Below, in pieces: positions 34,000 to 42,581 of a stretch of DNA of 64,000 bases. The stretch comes from Myxococcota bacterium (GTDB lineage Bacteria; Myxococcota_A; UBA796). The translations under genes and the position numbers were made by a program. Where the stretch lies: assembly GCA_029251165.1 (NCBI GenBank), contig JAQXDW010000072.1, positions 124,001 through 188,000 on the forward strand, given 5' to 3'. The notes beneath the pieces are model-generated. The model searched no databases. It had not been told where the DNA came from and saw only the letters and a program-made list of their open reading frames with translations. How positions within the stretch are numbered: the stretch's first letter is position 1; each line of letters opens with the position of its first letter.

Positions 34000-35721
34000 A
34001 TGAATCGTTCTGCTCGTCTGCTTACGGTCTTGCTGTCCGCTGCAGCCCTCAGCCCTGTTGCCCTCGCCGGTGATGCGGTTGTGCCTCCGCTCATCACCCG
34101 CAACATGACCCCAGAGCAGACCCTGAACATCACCAGTCTGGTCTCCTCCGAGCTGGACTTCATGGGCAAGTTCGACATGGTCGACCAGCTCGACGCCGCA
34201 CCCTCCGGGTTCTCCAGCAAGTGCCTCACCTCCGCCAGTTGCCTCTCCGGCATTGCCAAGGCCAACAGCGTCGAGGCCGTCTTTGCTGGCGCAGCCACGG
34301 TCAACGGCAGCGACATCGACCTCTACCTCGTCCTGTTCGACAACGGCTCGATCAAGCGCTCCAAGTCCTTCACCGTCGAGAACACCCCCTCCGTCATCGC
34401 TGACTCCATGACCAACCTCATCCGCGAGGTGGTCACTGGTGAGACCATCCAGCAGGCAGTAGCGGAGGAGCGCGGGACCTTCGACGCGGTCTCTTTTGTC
34501 GACGACGAAGAAGACGACATCGTCATCGCACCCTCCTCCAGCAACAGCCGTCGGATCCCCACCGGGGGCAGCGGCAGCGATGACCTGCTCGATGACTTCG
34601 ACCTCGATGACGATCCCTTCGATGAAGAAGAAGCCCGCCGCGAGGAAGAGGCTCGCGCCGCTGCCGCCCGTCGCGCAGAAGAGGAGCGCCGCGCAGAAGA
34701 GGAGCGCCGCGCAGAAGAGGAGCGCCGCGAAGAAGAGGAGCGCCGCGAAGAAGAAGCTCGCCGAGAGCGAGAGCGCCGTGCCGAAGAGGCCCGTCGCGAG
34801 GAAGAAGTCCGCGCTGCTGCTGCCCGTCGTGCCGAAGAAGAGCGCCAAGCTCGGATGAGCGAGCCCGAAGAAGAGGAGCTTCCCGAGTTCAACTTCGCCA
34901 GCTCCGTCGACAGCGTTCAGGAAGACGACAACGGCTACGCCCAGACAAGCAGCCGCGACAGTAGCTCTCGCGACAGCGACTACCGCGACAGTAGCTCTCG
35001 CGACAGCGACTACCGCTCATCCTCCTCGTCTCGCTACGACGACCTCGATGACCTCGACGAGGAAGAGGACTCCCGCAGCAGTCGCTCATCGCGCTCTAGC
35101 TACAGCTACGACGATCTTGACGAGGAAGAGGACTCCCGAAGCAGCCGCTCATCGCGCAGCTCTCGTGACTCCAGCTCCAGCCGCTACAGCGACTCTCGCT
35201 CCTCTTCGACCGCCAACCGTACCCCACCATCCGACTCGACCGCCTCGCTCATCGGGCGACTCGGTGCGTCGAAGTACCAGGACCTCAGCTTCATCACCTA
35301 TGGCTTTGAGGTGGCGTTCATGCCATCGGATCAGGTCGCGATCGTCGGTGGTCTGGAGGCCTATTCTGCCAAGCGGGACATCCCCGAGGCGCTGCTGGAT
35401 CCAGGGCAGCCATCGACCCAGTGGAACACCATCCTGCCGGTCAATGTCGGCGCACAGTATCGACTGGGAAGCGAAGGAATTCGTCCCTACATCGGCGGCG
35501 ATCTCATCCTCATTCCGGGCTACGTCAAGGACGCCAGCAGCGTCGCGACTGGACTGCGCGCACGGGGCGGCATCGACTTCATCGTCACCGATGGCTTCGG
35601 CATCAACCTCAACGTCTCGGCCGGTGTCTGGAACGGCGAGGACTTCGCTGCGGTCCAGCAGGACCTCAGCACCAACGGACTCGTCCCGCAGCTCTCCGGC
35701 GGCACCATCCTCCGATTCTGA
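34000..35721 (+). CDS. Exported envelope protein: TolB-like N-domain, charged coiled coil, Ser/Arg/Asp repeats, C-terminal beta-barrel-like domain
   Basis: 573 residues. Signal peptide to about 24 (ALAG). Residues 25-150 resemble the periplasmic domain of myxobacterial TolB/AglT-like proteins ('NITSLVSSELDFMGKFDMVDQ'). Residues about 205-290 are a highly charged single helix or coiled coil of EEERR-type repeats; about 305-400 are Ser/Arg/Asp/Tyr-rich. The last 160 residues have alternating strands with Gly/aromatic ends ('GLRARGGIDFIVTDGFGINLNVSAGVW', final Phe), like a small outer-membrane barrel. A bridge from periplasm to outer membrane is inferred. Good ribosome site (GAGGT). Confidence 0.75.
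   Translation: MNRSARLLTVLLSAAALSPVALAGDAVVPPLITRNMTPEQTLNITSLVSSELDFMGKFDMVDQLDAAPSGFSSKCLTSASCLSGIAKANSVEAVFAGAATVNGSDIDLYLVLFDNGSIKRSKSFTVENTPSVIADSMTNLIREVVTGETIQQAVAEERGTFDAVSFVDDEEDDIVIAPSSSNSRRIPTGGSGSDDLLDDFDLDDDPFDEEEARREEEARAAAARRAEEERRAEEERRAEEERREEEERREEEARRERERRAEEARREEEVRAAAARRAEEERQARMSEPEEEELPEFNFASSVDSVQEDDNGYAQTSSRDSSSRDSDYRDSSSRDSDYRSSSSSRYDDLDDLDEEEDSRSSRSSRSSYSYDDLDEEEDSRSSRSSRSSRDSSSSRYSDSRSSSTANRTPPSDSTASLIGRLGASKYQDLSFITYGFEVAFMPSDQVAIVGGLEAYSAKRDIPEALLDPGQPSTQWNTILPVNVGAQYRLGSEGIRPYIGGDLILIPGYVKDASSVATGLRARGGIDFIVTDGFGINLNVSAGVWNGEDFAAVQQDLSTNGLVPQLSGGTILRF
34675..34746 (+). repeat. Four 18-base tandem repeats coding the EEERR helix
   Basis: Units of GCAGAAGAGGAGCGCCGC (the fourth with GAAGAA at the start) lie head to tail and encode (A/E)EEERR. 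More divergent copies continue on both sides. Confidence 0.9.
34954..35013 (+). repeat. Perfect 30-base tandem duplication
   Basis: Two identical 30-base units encode RDSSSRDSDY twice within the Ser/Asp-rich segment. The identity at silent positions points to a recent duplication. Confidence 0.92.
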
Positions 35722-35767
35722 GCCCGACGGGCTGTGGCATGCTCTGCCCGAGTAGGGAGCGGAGCAC

Positions 35768-37729
35768 ATGCGCCTGATCGGAGTCGGAAATCTACTGCAG
35801 GCCGCGGCCTTCATCGCGCTGACGGCTTGGCTGTCGCCGCGCTGGATGCCGGCGGGTGTCCTGATGGGACTCGCTGCCGGACTGCAGCTCCTCGCCGGGC
35901 TCGCGCTGCTTCTCAAGCAGCACCGCCGGGCCGCGACCGTCGCCTCGGGGCTGACCCTTGTCCTCGTCGCAGCCCTGATCGGACTGGTCGGACACGCTGC
36001 GCTGCACGCCATGACTCGGTTCGGAGCGGATGCCGCTCAGATCGGGCAGTTCACCCTGCTCGGCTTTCTCGGTGGGGTGCCATGGTTTACGGCCTGGCCG
36101 CTGTGGCAGGTCCTCTCCAGCCGCAGCGGAGCGCCGACGGGAGTCGCCGTGCTGCTGGCTGTCTTGGTTCCGATCGGCTCTGGGGTTCTCCTGGATCGTC
36201 CGTCTGAAGAGTGGGCTGCCCAGCCAGCGCAGACCGCTGCCGCTGCCGCCGCCTGGGAGCAGTGGACCGATGGACGCACCAGCGCGACCGTTCCCTCTGG
36301 TGTCGGCCCAGCGATCGTGCTGCTGACCCCCTGGGAGCGTGGCGACCCCGGTACCACCGTATACGGCGGCGGGGACGACCTCTCTGCTGCGGTCCTCGAG
36401 GCTCTCGCCAAGCTCCCGCCACATACCGGAGAGGATGGGCTCGTCCTCGACGTGCTCCGTCAGCGGTTTCGCAGCGGCCTGACGCCGCCTGGAAGCGGCG
36501 GCGGCATCAGCGAGGGCGAGGGCGTCTCGCCCAGCGTCGGCTGGCGCCCTGCGGTCACCCAGAGCACCCGTGTCCTGCCGACATGGTCGATGTCTCAGCC
36601 GAGGCTTCGTGGCGCCACACCGGCCCGGTTCGACAGCAGCATCGCCAGCGCAGACGGCGCGCGCGGGCTGACCGGAGGCTGGGCGGCAGACACCGGCACA
36701 GACGCCGACGCCATGCTCGCGGCGGCCCTCGCAGGCGGTCAATTCCTCGCCCGACACCAGCGACCAGGCGGACGCTATGCCTACACCGTCCTGGGCAACG
36801 GCACGCTCGGCCGCGGCTACAACCTTCCCCGTCACGCTGGCACCACCTGGTTCCTCGCCCGCCTCGCCAGCCGGACCAACGATGCAGGCGTCGGACGCGC
36901 CGCCGCTAAAGGCATGGCATACATCGCCTCACAGACCACCACCCTGGCGGATGGCCGCGCCTTCTTTGCCGATCCCGCGCGCGACGACGGCAAGGTCTGG
37001 GTCGGCACCACCGCGCTCGCGGCCCTCGCAGCTGCCGAGCTGGGGCACCCCCTCGCCGAGGGCTTCGGCCGCTTCCTCGCAGACGCCGTCGACGAGCGGG
37101 GGCAGGTCCGCGGTGAGCTGGACCGCGCCAGCGGCGTGTTTCCGCCGCAGAACCAGAACCCCTACGGACAGGGACAGACCCTCCTCGCGCTGGCAGTGCT
37201 CGTCGGAGAAGGACATGAAGACGTCCGTCCTGCCGCCCTGCGCGCCGCCGCGTTCTCCGACAGCGGCTATGCCCCGCTGGGTGCGGGTCGGCTGGTCATT
37301 CTCGATGAGCACTGGGCCTGCATCGCCGCTCAGGCCACCGAGGAGTCTCTGGGAAGACCCGCCGGGATGGGACTGTGTCGGTCCTACCTCGCCGACTCTG
37401 CCTCAGGAACCCCCAGCGACGGCAGCGTGCTTCGACCGCTGACCGGTCCGGCGGGTGGCCTGGCCGAGGCTGTGGTCTCCGCGGCATGGCTGCAGCCCGA
37501 GTCTGAGTGGACCGACCAAGCCATCGCCTATGGTCGGCTGTTTGTGCGCAGCGCCTACACCACCGCCGATGGTCCGCTGCTCAAGGACCCCGCCGCGATG
37601 CTCGGCGGCTTCCGGGACAACCTCCTGCAGCTCGACGTGCGCATGGATGGTGTCCAGCACATCGGCTGCGCGCTGCTGGGCATCGAGGCGATCCTCCGCC
37701 GCGAGGCTCAGCCCGGCTCTCTCCCCTGA
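35768..37729 (+). CDS. Membrane protein with alpha/alpha-toroid domain
   Basis: 653 residues. Four membrane helices in the first 145 residues; a Pro/Gly-rich extracytoplasmic linker with a small domain (about 175-250); then from about 310 to the end an alpha/alpha toroid with repeated helical hairpins: 'ARHQRPGGRYAYTVLGNG', 'GYNLPRHAGTTWFLARLA', 'FFADPARDDGKVWVGTTALAALAAAELG' and 'YGQGQTLLALAVL'. Such folds occur in glycan lyases, epimerases and terpene cyclases; no catalytic set could be assigned. It may process or bind a surface polymer. The upstream gene ends 46 bases before; possibly co-transcribed. Confidence 0.7.
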   Translation: MRLIGVGNLLQAAAFIALTAWLSPRWMPAGVLMGLAAGLQLLAGLALLLKQHRRAATVASGLTLVLVAALIGLVGHAALHAMTRFGADAAQIGQFTLLGFLGGVPWFTAWPLWQVLSSRSGAPTGVAVLLAVLVPIGSGVLLDRPSEEWAAQPAQTAAAAAAWEQWTDGRTSATVPSGVGPAIVLLTPWERGDPGTTVYGGGDDLSAAVLEALAKLPPHTGEDGLVLDVLRQRFRSGLTPPGSGGGISEGEGVSPSVGWRPAVTQSTRVLPTWSMSQPRLRGATPARFDSSIASADGARGLTGGWAADTGTDADAMLAAALAGGQFLARHQRPGGRYAYTVLGNGTLGRGYNLPRHAGTTWFLARLASRTNDAGVGRAAAKGMAYIASQTTTLADGRAFFADPARDDGKVWVGTTALAALAAAELGHPLAEGFGRFLADAVDERGQVRGELDRASGVFPPQNQNPYGQGQTLLALAVLVGEGHEDVRPAALRAAAFSDSGYAPLGAGRLVILDEHWACIAAQATEESLGRPAGMGLCRSYLADSASGTPSDGSVLRPLTGPAGGLAEAVVSAAWLQPESEWTDQAIAYGRLFVRSAYTTADGPLLKDPAAMLGGFRDNLLQLDVRMDGVQHIGCALLGIEAILRREAQPGSLP

Positions 37730-37751
37730 TCTCTCGGAGCAGCCGCCCCGC

Positions 37752-38822
37752 TCACTGCGCCCGCGCCTCTGCCTCTGCGACCATCTCATCGGTCAGCGCA
37801 TACCAGTTGATGCCTCCGCATCCCGCGCACACGCCCTCGAAGCGACCGGCCAGGTGCGCCCTGCGGTGCGCCATGGCGCGGCTCCCCCACCACAGCTGAG
37901 CGAAGGAATGATCCATCAGCGATCCCAGCGCCAGCTCACCGCCGAGATCCGCGCAGCACATCATCAGCGCACCGTCATGGCGAATCACGGGCGTCAACCA
38001 CAGCCCCGGACAAGCAGTCCGCGCCCCGCGATGTCCATCATCTTCCTGCCAAGGTCGACGCTCCCAGGTCAGGACGTTCACCGCGCCGTCGCTGCCGGCC
38101 GTGATCCCTGCCCCCTCCAGCGCCTGCTCGTAGCGGTCGTCCGCTGCAGCCTGTCCCGCTGCCCCGCCGCCGACCGACAGGCGCTTGAACATCACCTCGT
38201 CATGCCAGCTCGCGCCCCCCTGGCAGCGGATCAGATCAGACCAGTAGCGAAGAAAGTCTGTGATCTCGTGGTCGTTACCAGCCTGGACGACGAACTGGAG
38301 CTGGAGGTTGACTGCACGACGCATTGCACCGCGCTGTCGGATGAGGTGGCGGAGGTTGCGGCGAACGATCGGAAGGGCATCGCGCCCCTTGACCCGGGCA
38401 TAGGTCGCTGACGTGTGGGCATCGACGGTGAAGACCACCAGCAGCGGTGGTCCGTCTCCATCCAGCGGTGAGGCAACCTCCAGCAGCCGATCGATGCGCG
38501 CCGGCGTCAACAGGATGCCGTTGGTGTCGATCCGCAGGTAGTCCACCCGCCCCTGGAGGCGCTCCGTCGCTGCGCCGACCAGCTCATGCAGCGCCGGGTG
38601 CAGAGAAGGATCCCCGAGCCACTGAAAGATGATGTGGTCCAGGCTCAGGTCATCTGCGACGATACCGTCCAGAATCGACCGCCACAATGCAGGATCGAGA
38701 TACCCTTTCTTGATACCATGGACTGTCTCCCAGCCCTCAAAGTGCGGCGCGCACATCCGGCAGGAGAGGTTGCAGTGGTCCGTCGGTTCCACCTGGAGCA
38801 CGCCGAGGCCTTTGGGCTGCAT
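37752..38822 (-). CDS. Radical SAM/SPASM-domain protein
   Basis: 356 residues. The CxxxCxxC cluster is C17, C21 and C24 (DHCNLSCRMC). The C-terminus has a SPASM-like Cys set ('CPGLWLTPVIRHDGALMMCCADLGG' and 'CAGCGG') for at least one auxiliary Fe-S cluster. SPASM enzymes mature peptides or enzymes, or make sugars such as in butirosin synthesis. No peptide precursor gene was recognised next to it. Convergent with the toroid gene. Confidence 0.9.
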   Translation of the reverse strand: MQPKGLGVLQVEPTDHCNLSCRMCAPHFEGWETVHGIKKGYLDPALWRSILDGIVADDLSLDHIIFQWLGDPSLHPALHELVGAATERLQGRVDYLRIDTNGILLTPARIDRLLEVASPLDGDGPPLLVVFTVDAHTSATYARVKGRDALPIVRRNLRHLIRQRGAMRRAVNLQLQFVVQAGNDHEITDFLRYWSDLIRCQGGASWHDEVMFKRLSVGGGAAGQAAADDRYEQALEGAGITAGSDGAVNVLTWERRPWQEDDGHRGARTACPGLWLTPVIRHDGALMMCCADLGGELALGSLMDHSFAQLWWGSRAMAHRRAHLAGRFEGVCAGCGGINWYALTDEMVAEAEARAQ

Positions 38823-38892
38823 GTCCTCCGGCTAACCCACGGTGCACCATCATGAGATATATAGCGAGGCACACACGGCCACTGGAGTCTCG

Positions 38893-39210
38893 ATGCTGCT
38901 CGCCCTGCTCACACTCACCGGCTGCCGGAATGCCTGCCAAGAGGTGTGCGTCGAGCTCGACGCCATCGCACAGGACCAGTGTAATCTGGAGTTCTCTGAC
39001 GAGCAGTTCAAGACCTGCATCGGCGACAACAGCCGCCGTGGGTTGCGGACATACCTCAAGGAGAAGTACACCGAGGATGCCCCAACGATCGGAGATCGAC
39101 TGGCCACCTGCAACGAGGTTCTCCTCACCATCGCAGAGGACATCACCTGCGAGGACATCGGGCTGTACTTTACCGATGGTGCCCCTGGCGGGAGCGACAC
39201 CGGAGGCTGA
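38893..39210 (+). CDS. Small Cys-rich lipoprotein
   Basis: 105 residues from an ATG with GGAG five bases upstream; a longer frame from 38842 lacks a ribosome site. Signal ends LTLTGC. The mature part has seven Cys in a helical pattern (CRNACQEVCVELD...C...C...C...C) and probably forms disulfides. A similar layout, with paired Cys-Ala-Cys spacings, is frequent in myxobacterial lipoproteins of unknown role. ATATATAG at 38861-38868 could be its -10 element. Confidence 0.75.
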   Translation: MLLALLTLTGCRNACQEVCVELDAIAQDQCNLEFSDEQFKTCIGDNSRRGLRTYLKEKYTEDAPTIGDRLATCNEVLLTIAEDITCEDIGLYFTDGAPGGSDTGG

Positions 39211-39217
39211 TCCTCCG
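39201..39217 (+). terminator. Short hairpin at end of Cys-rich lipoprotein gene
   Basis: CGGAGG pairs with CCTCCG around CTGAT, overlapping the stop codon; a second small hairpin (CCGCA/TGCGG) follows at 39215-39226. No long T-run. Confidence 0.35.
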
Positions 39218-39227
39218 CACATGCGGC

Positions 39228-39256
39228 TTGATTTCGCCCACTGCAATTAATATTCT
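39228..39256 (+). promoter_or_regulatory. Sigma-70-type promoter of the Ser/Thr kinase gene
   Basis: TTGATT (39228-39233), a 17-base spacer, and TATTCT (39251-39256) give a well-spaced promoter. Transcription would start near 39263, leaving a leader of about 14 bases that includes GGAAAG before the TTG start codon. Confidence 0.55.
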
Positions 39257-39276
39257 GTCCGACGGAAAGCCTACCG

Positions 39277-41199
39277 TTGTCCACACCCTTCTCTCCAGAA
39301 TCTTACGGTCGCTACTACCTCGTCGACAAGATCGCGGTCGGGGGTATGGCAGAGGTGTTCAAGGGCCTGCGGTTCTCCGACGGCGGCTTCCAGATGCTGC
39401 TGGTCATCAAGCGCATCCTCCAGCAGTTCTCGGAGAACGAAGAGTTCATCCAGATGTTCATCGACGAGGCGAAGATCTCTGTCGAGCTGCAGCACCCCAA
39501 CATCGTCAAGATCTACGACTTCGGAAAGCTCCACGACAACTACTTTCTGGCGATGGAGTGCGTAGAAGGAAAGGACCTCAAGTCCATCCTCCGCACGCTG
39601 GCAAAGCGCCGGAAGCTGCTGCCGCCAGAGTTCGCGGTCTACATCGCCCACGAGATGTGCAAGGGCCTCGACTACGCCCACAAGAAGGCCGACATCGAGG
39701 GCTCACCGCTGGGCATCGTCCACCGCGACATCTCCCCCAGCAACATCCTCATCTCCTACGATGGCGACATCAAGATCGCCGACTTCGGAATCGCCAAGGC
39801 CCAGATCAGCGCCTACAACACCAAGGACGGTGTGCTGAAGGGCAAGTTTGAGTACATGAGCCCCGAGCAGGCATCGGGCAAGGACATCGACTTCCGCAGC
39901 GATGTCTTCTCCGCCGGGATTCTCCTGCACGAGATGCTCACCGGTCGGCGGCTGTTCAAGACCGACTCAGACATCAAGACCCTGGAAAAGATCAAGGCTG
40001 TCGACATCAACCCGCCCTCCGCACGCAACCCGCGCGTCCCCAGGCGGCTCGATGATCTGGTGATGAAGGCCCTGACCCAGAACACCGCCGACCGATACCG
40101 CGACGCCAAGGAGATGCAGACCGCGCTGGCCCAGTACCTCTACCCGGCCACGCCTTCGCTCACGGCCGATCAGCTCGCCGTGTTCATGCAGGAGCTGTTC
40201 CGCGAGGAGATCAGCGAGGAGCGCGGTCGCCTCCAGGAAGGAACCCGCATCGCTATCGGCCTCAACGAGCAGGTCGCGGAGCTCGATGTGGTCGAGGACT
40301 GGTCCGGTGAGTCCCGCTCCAGCACCGCCATCCAGCAGGCGCCTTCGTCCCGTGTCCCGATCGCAATCGCCGTGGCTGCCATACTCGCGCTGCTGGGCGT
40401 TGTCGCCTGGGCGCTGACCCGCGCCCCGGAGACCGAGCGGATCGAGGTCACTACAGAGTCTCCATTTGGCGCGCTCCAGGTGCGCCTCCGTCCGGACGGT
40501 GCCTCCGGGGTCTTCATGCTCAACGGCGAGAAGGTCGGCGAGGGCAGCTCCATCCTCCTTGAGGAGCTCACCCCGAACCAGAACCAGACCATCCGCATTG
40601 AGGCGGAGGGCTTCTTCCCCTACGAAGAGGTCATCACGGTCGATGCTGGCGAGCGCCTCCGCCTGCCGGTTCCGCTGGTCTCCAGCGCAGCGCCTGAGGA
40701 GGGGCCGGAGGTCACGGCCCCTGAGGTCACCCCTGTAGCTCCTGAGAAGCCCAGCACGGCCACCACAGACGCCCCCACCCCGCCGTCCGTGGTGTTCCGA
40801 TCCACGCCGGCTGGCGCGGGGGTCTATGTCAACGATCGCCTCATCGGCCAGACCCCGCTGACCTGGCGCGCCGGCACTGCAGGAGACACCCTCCAGGTCC
40901 GGTACCAGCTCGCCGGCTACAGCTCGACCAGCTTCTCCGCCACCGTCCCCGATGAGAACCAGCAGGAGCGCGTCTCCAAGACGCTGAAGGCAAAAGCCGC
41001 CGAGCCGGGGAAGGTCCGGGTGCAGGTCAAGGGCTGGGCAGACGTCTATGTCGATGGCCGTGCCTCTGGTCAGACCCCGCTGACCCTCGAGCTCTCCGCA
41101 GGCAGCCACACCATCCGCGTCCAGAACCCTGAGACGGGCTACGAGGCACAGAAGACCGTCGATGTGGTCTCCGGTCAGCTGACAAAGGTCACGCTGTAG
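39277..41199 (+). CDS. Transmembrane Ser/Thr protein kinase with PEGA domains
   Basis: 640 residues, TTG start with GGAAAG upstream. Residues 10-285 are a Hanks-type kinase: 'AVGGMAEVFKG' loop, K45, HRDISPSN (D151), DFG (169-171), 'MSPEQA' and a downstream Arg. It is an active-type kinase. One membrane helix is near 360-381. The outside part carries PEGA-like units ('GVFMLNGEKVGEGSSILLEEL', 'GVYVNDRLIGQTPLTWR', 'DVYVDGRASGQTPLTLELSAGSH'), which often bind the cell wall or other envelope parts. It probably relays an envelope signal to cytoplasmic targets. Convergent with the PEGA-like gene at 41219. Confidence 0.95.
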   Translation: MSTPFSPESYGRYYLVDKIAVGGMAEVFKGLRFSDGGFQMLLVIKRILQQFSENEEFIQMFIDEAKISVELQHPNIVKIYDFGKLHDNYFLAMECVEGKDLKSILRTLAKRRKLLPPEFAVYIAHEMCKGLDYAHKKADIEGSPLGIVHRDISPSNILISYDGDIKIADFGIAKAQISAYNTKDGVLKGKFEYMSPEQASGKDIDFRSDVFSAGILLHEMLTGRRLFKTDSDIKTLEKIKAVDINPPSARNPRVPRRLDDLVMKALTQNTADRYRDAKEMQTALAQYLYPATPSLTADQLAVFMQELFREEISEERGRLQEGTRIAIGLNEQVAELDVVEDWSGESRSSTAIQQAPSSRVPIAIAVAAILALLGVVAWALTRAPETERIEVTTESPFGALQVRLRPDGASGVFMLNGEKVGEGSSILLEELTPNQNQTIRIEAEGFFPYEEVITVDAGERLRLPVPLVSSAAPEEGPEVTAPEVTPVAPEKPSTATTDAPTPPSVVFRSTPAGAGVYVNDRLIGQTPLTWRAGTAGDTLQVRYQLAGYSSTSFSATVPDENQQERVSKTLKAKAAEPGKVRVQVKGWADVYVDGRASGQTPLTLELSAGSHTIRVQNPETGYEAQKTVDVVSGQLTKVTL

Positions 41200-41218
41200 C
41201 CGTCGCCTGTCGGAGCGC

Positions 41219-42484
41219 CTACAGCTCGGGGATCGTCACCACGATCGTGCCGGTGGGATCGACGCCGCGGCTGCCGAGGTAGAGCGCCGTTCCGGCAGCA
41301 CCACCGACCGCGAGGGTCCCAGCACCCGCCCAGACAAACCATGGGGTCTTGCGCTCGATGATGGTCTCGACGATCGGATCGGGATCGAGGAGCATGCTGG
41401 AGAGCAGCGGGTTGGTGTTGATGTCCAGCGAGGCGACCTGCGAGGAGACAAGGTCTGCCTTCAGGGTTCCGACATCGGAGATGTAGGGGGCGAGCAGCGC
41501 GGTGGCGGTGGCCAGAGAGCGCACCGGGTCCGCGCCGTTGGAGCGGGTGACGGTCTCGGAGAAGTTGCCAGTGCGGGGCTCGTAGAGCTGCAGGCCGACC
41601 TCTCCGCTGCCCAGCTCTCCCGCAAGCAGGATCAGGTCAACGTCGAGGTGCTCCCCCAGTGAGCGGTACAGCAGCTCGGTCTGCGCGCTGCGACCGCTGA
41701 CATCCGAGGCGGTATCTGTGATGGTGCGGGCATCGAGGGCAGCAGCGAACCGTCCGGACTCTCCCTCGGCCAGCTCGATGACGGTGAAGTCGCGACGACC
41801 GCCCTCTCCCTGCGCGAGGATGTAGTGGGTGCCGGGGACGACATCGTCGAGACTGATCGGTGCACCGCCATAGCTGCGACCATCGATCCAGATCTCGGTG
41901 GCATCTCCAGTGACGGTCAGCTTTGCCCGTGGGCTTGAGAGTGTCGCCTGGCGCACCTCAGTGAACATGCTGACGATCTTCGGCGGGTAATTGACCCGAT
42001 CGAGCTCGCGCTCAGGCTCCAGAACCATGACCTGTGAGAACGCCTCACGAGCGGCGTCGTCTTCACCGAGCGCAGCCTGGGAGAGCCCGAGCATCAGCAA
42101 GGCCTCCACGAGATCCTTGCTCTCCGCCGCACCCGCGAGCCCATCCTTCAGGGCCGGAACAGCCTCGACGAGCACCATGATCGCGCTCTCGTACTCCGCG
42201 CGCTCGTAGAGGACTCGGCCCTCATCAAGCTTGTCGCGACCCGCACCGAGGAACACCCCCTCGACGACCATGCTCTCGCGACCGGACAGCCGCCCGATGA
42301 CCACACCAGCCTCCAGTGGCTCGACCCCGCGCAGCGCCTTGAGCGCCTCATAGAGACCCTCTGCAGTGCCCTGCGCAGCCTCATCCGTGGAGTCGACGAT
42401 GTGGGCTCCGACAATCGCGATCTCGGCATCTCGGGCGGAGGCGGTGTTGACTAGGAGTCCGAGCAGCCCAGCAGCGGTCAGCAT
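41219..42484 (-). CDS. Exported protein with TPR-like and PEGA-like parts and C-terminal membrane helix
   Basis: 421 residues with an N-terminal signal peptide (cleavage near TASA), a helical TPR-like region (about 85-165, 'YERAEYESAIMVLVEAVPALKDG', 'LMLGLSQAALGEDDAAREAF'), a PEGA-like beta unit ('IWIDGRSYGGAPISLDDVVPG'), and a membrane helix near 392-410 followed by a short tail. The pattern is common in myxobacterial envelope proteins. Ribosome site GGGAG. Next to a PEGA kinase and a TPR protein, so a shared envelope-sensing role is possible but unproven. Confidence 0.75.
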   Translation of the reverse strand: MLTAAGLLGLLVNTASARDAEIAIVGAHIVDSTDEAAQGTAEGLYEALKALRGVEPLEAGVVIGRLSGRESMVVEGVFLGAGRDKLDEGRVLYERAEYESAIMVLVEAVPALKDGLAGAAESKDLVEALLMLGLSQAALGEDDAAREAFSQVMVLEPERELDRVNYPPKIVSMFTEVRQATLSSPRAKLTVTGDATEIWIDGRSYGGAPISLDDVVPGTHYILAQGEGGRRDFTVIELAEGESGRFAAALDARTITDTASDVSGRSAQTELLYRSLGEHLDVDLILLAGELGSGEVGLQLYEPRTGNFSETVTRSNGADPVRSLATATALLAPYISDVGTLKADLVSSQVASLDINTNPLLSSMLLDPDPIVETIIERKTPWFVWAGAGTLAVGGAAGTALYLGSRGVDPTGTIVVTIPEL

Positions 42485-42581
42485 TGAAAATCTCCCGTCA
42501 TCATCGGCGAAACCCTACCATACACTCCCTCTCCAGCGTTTAGCGGAATACAACGGTGTGGATACGGGATGGAGCCCCACA

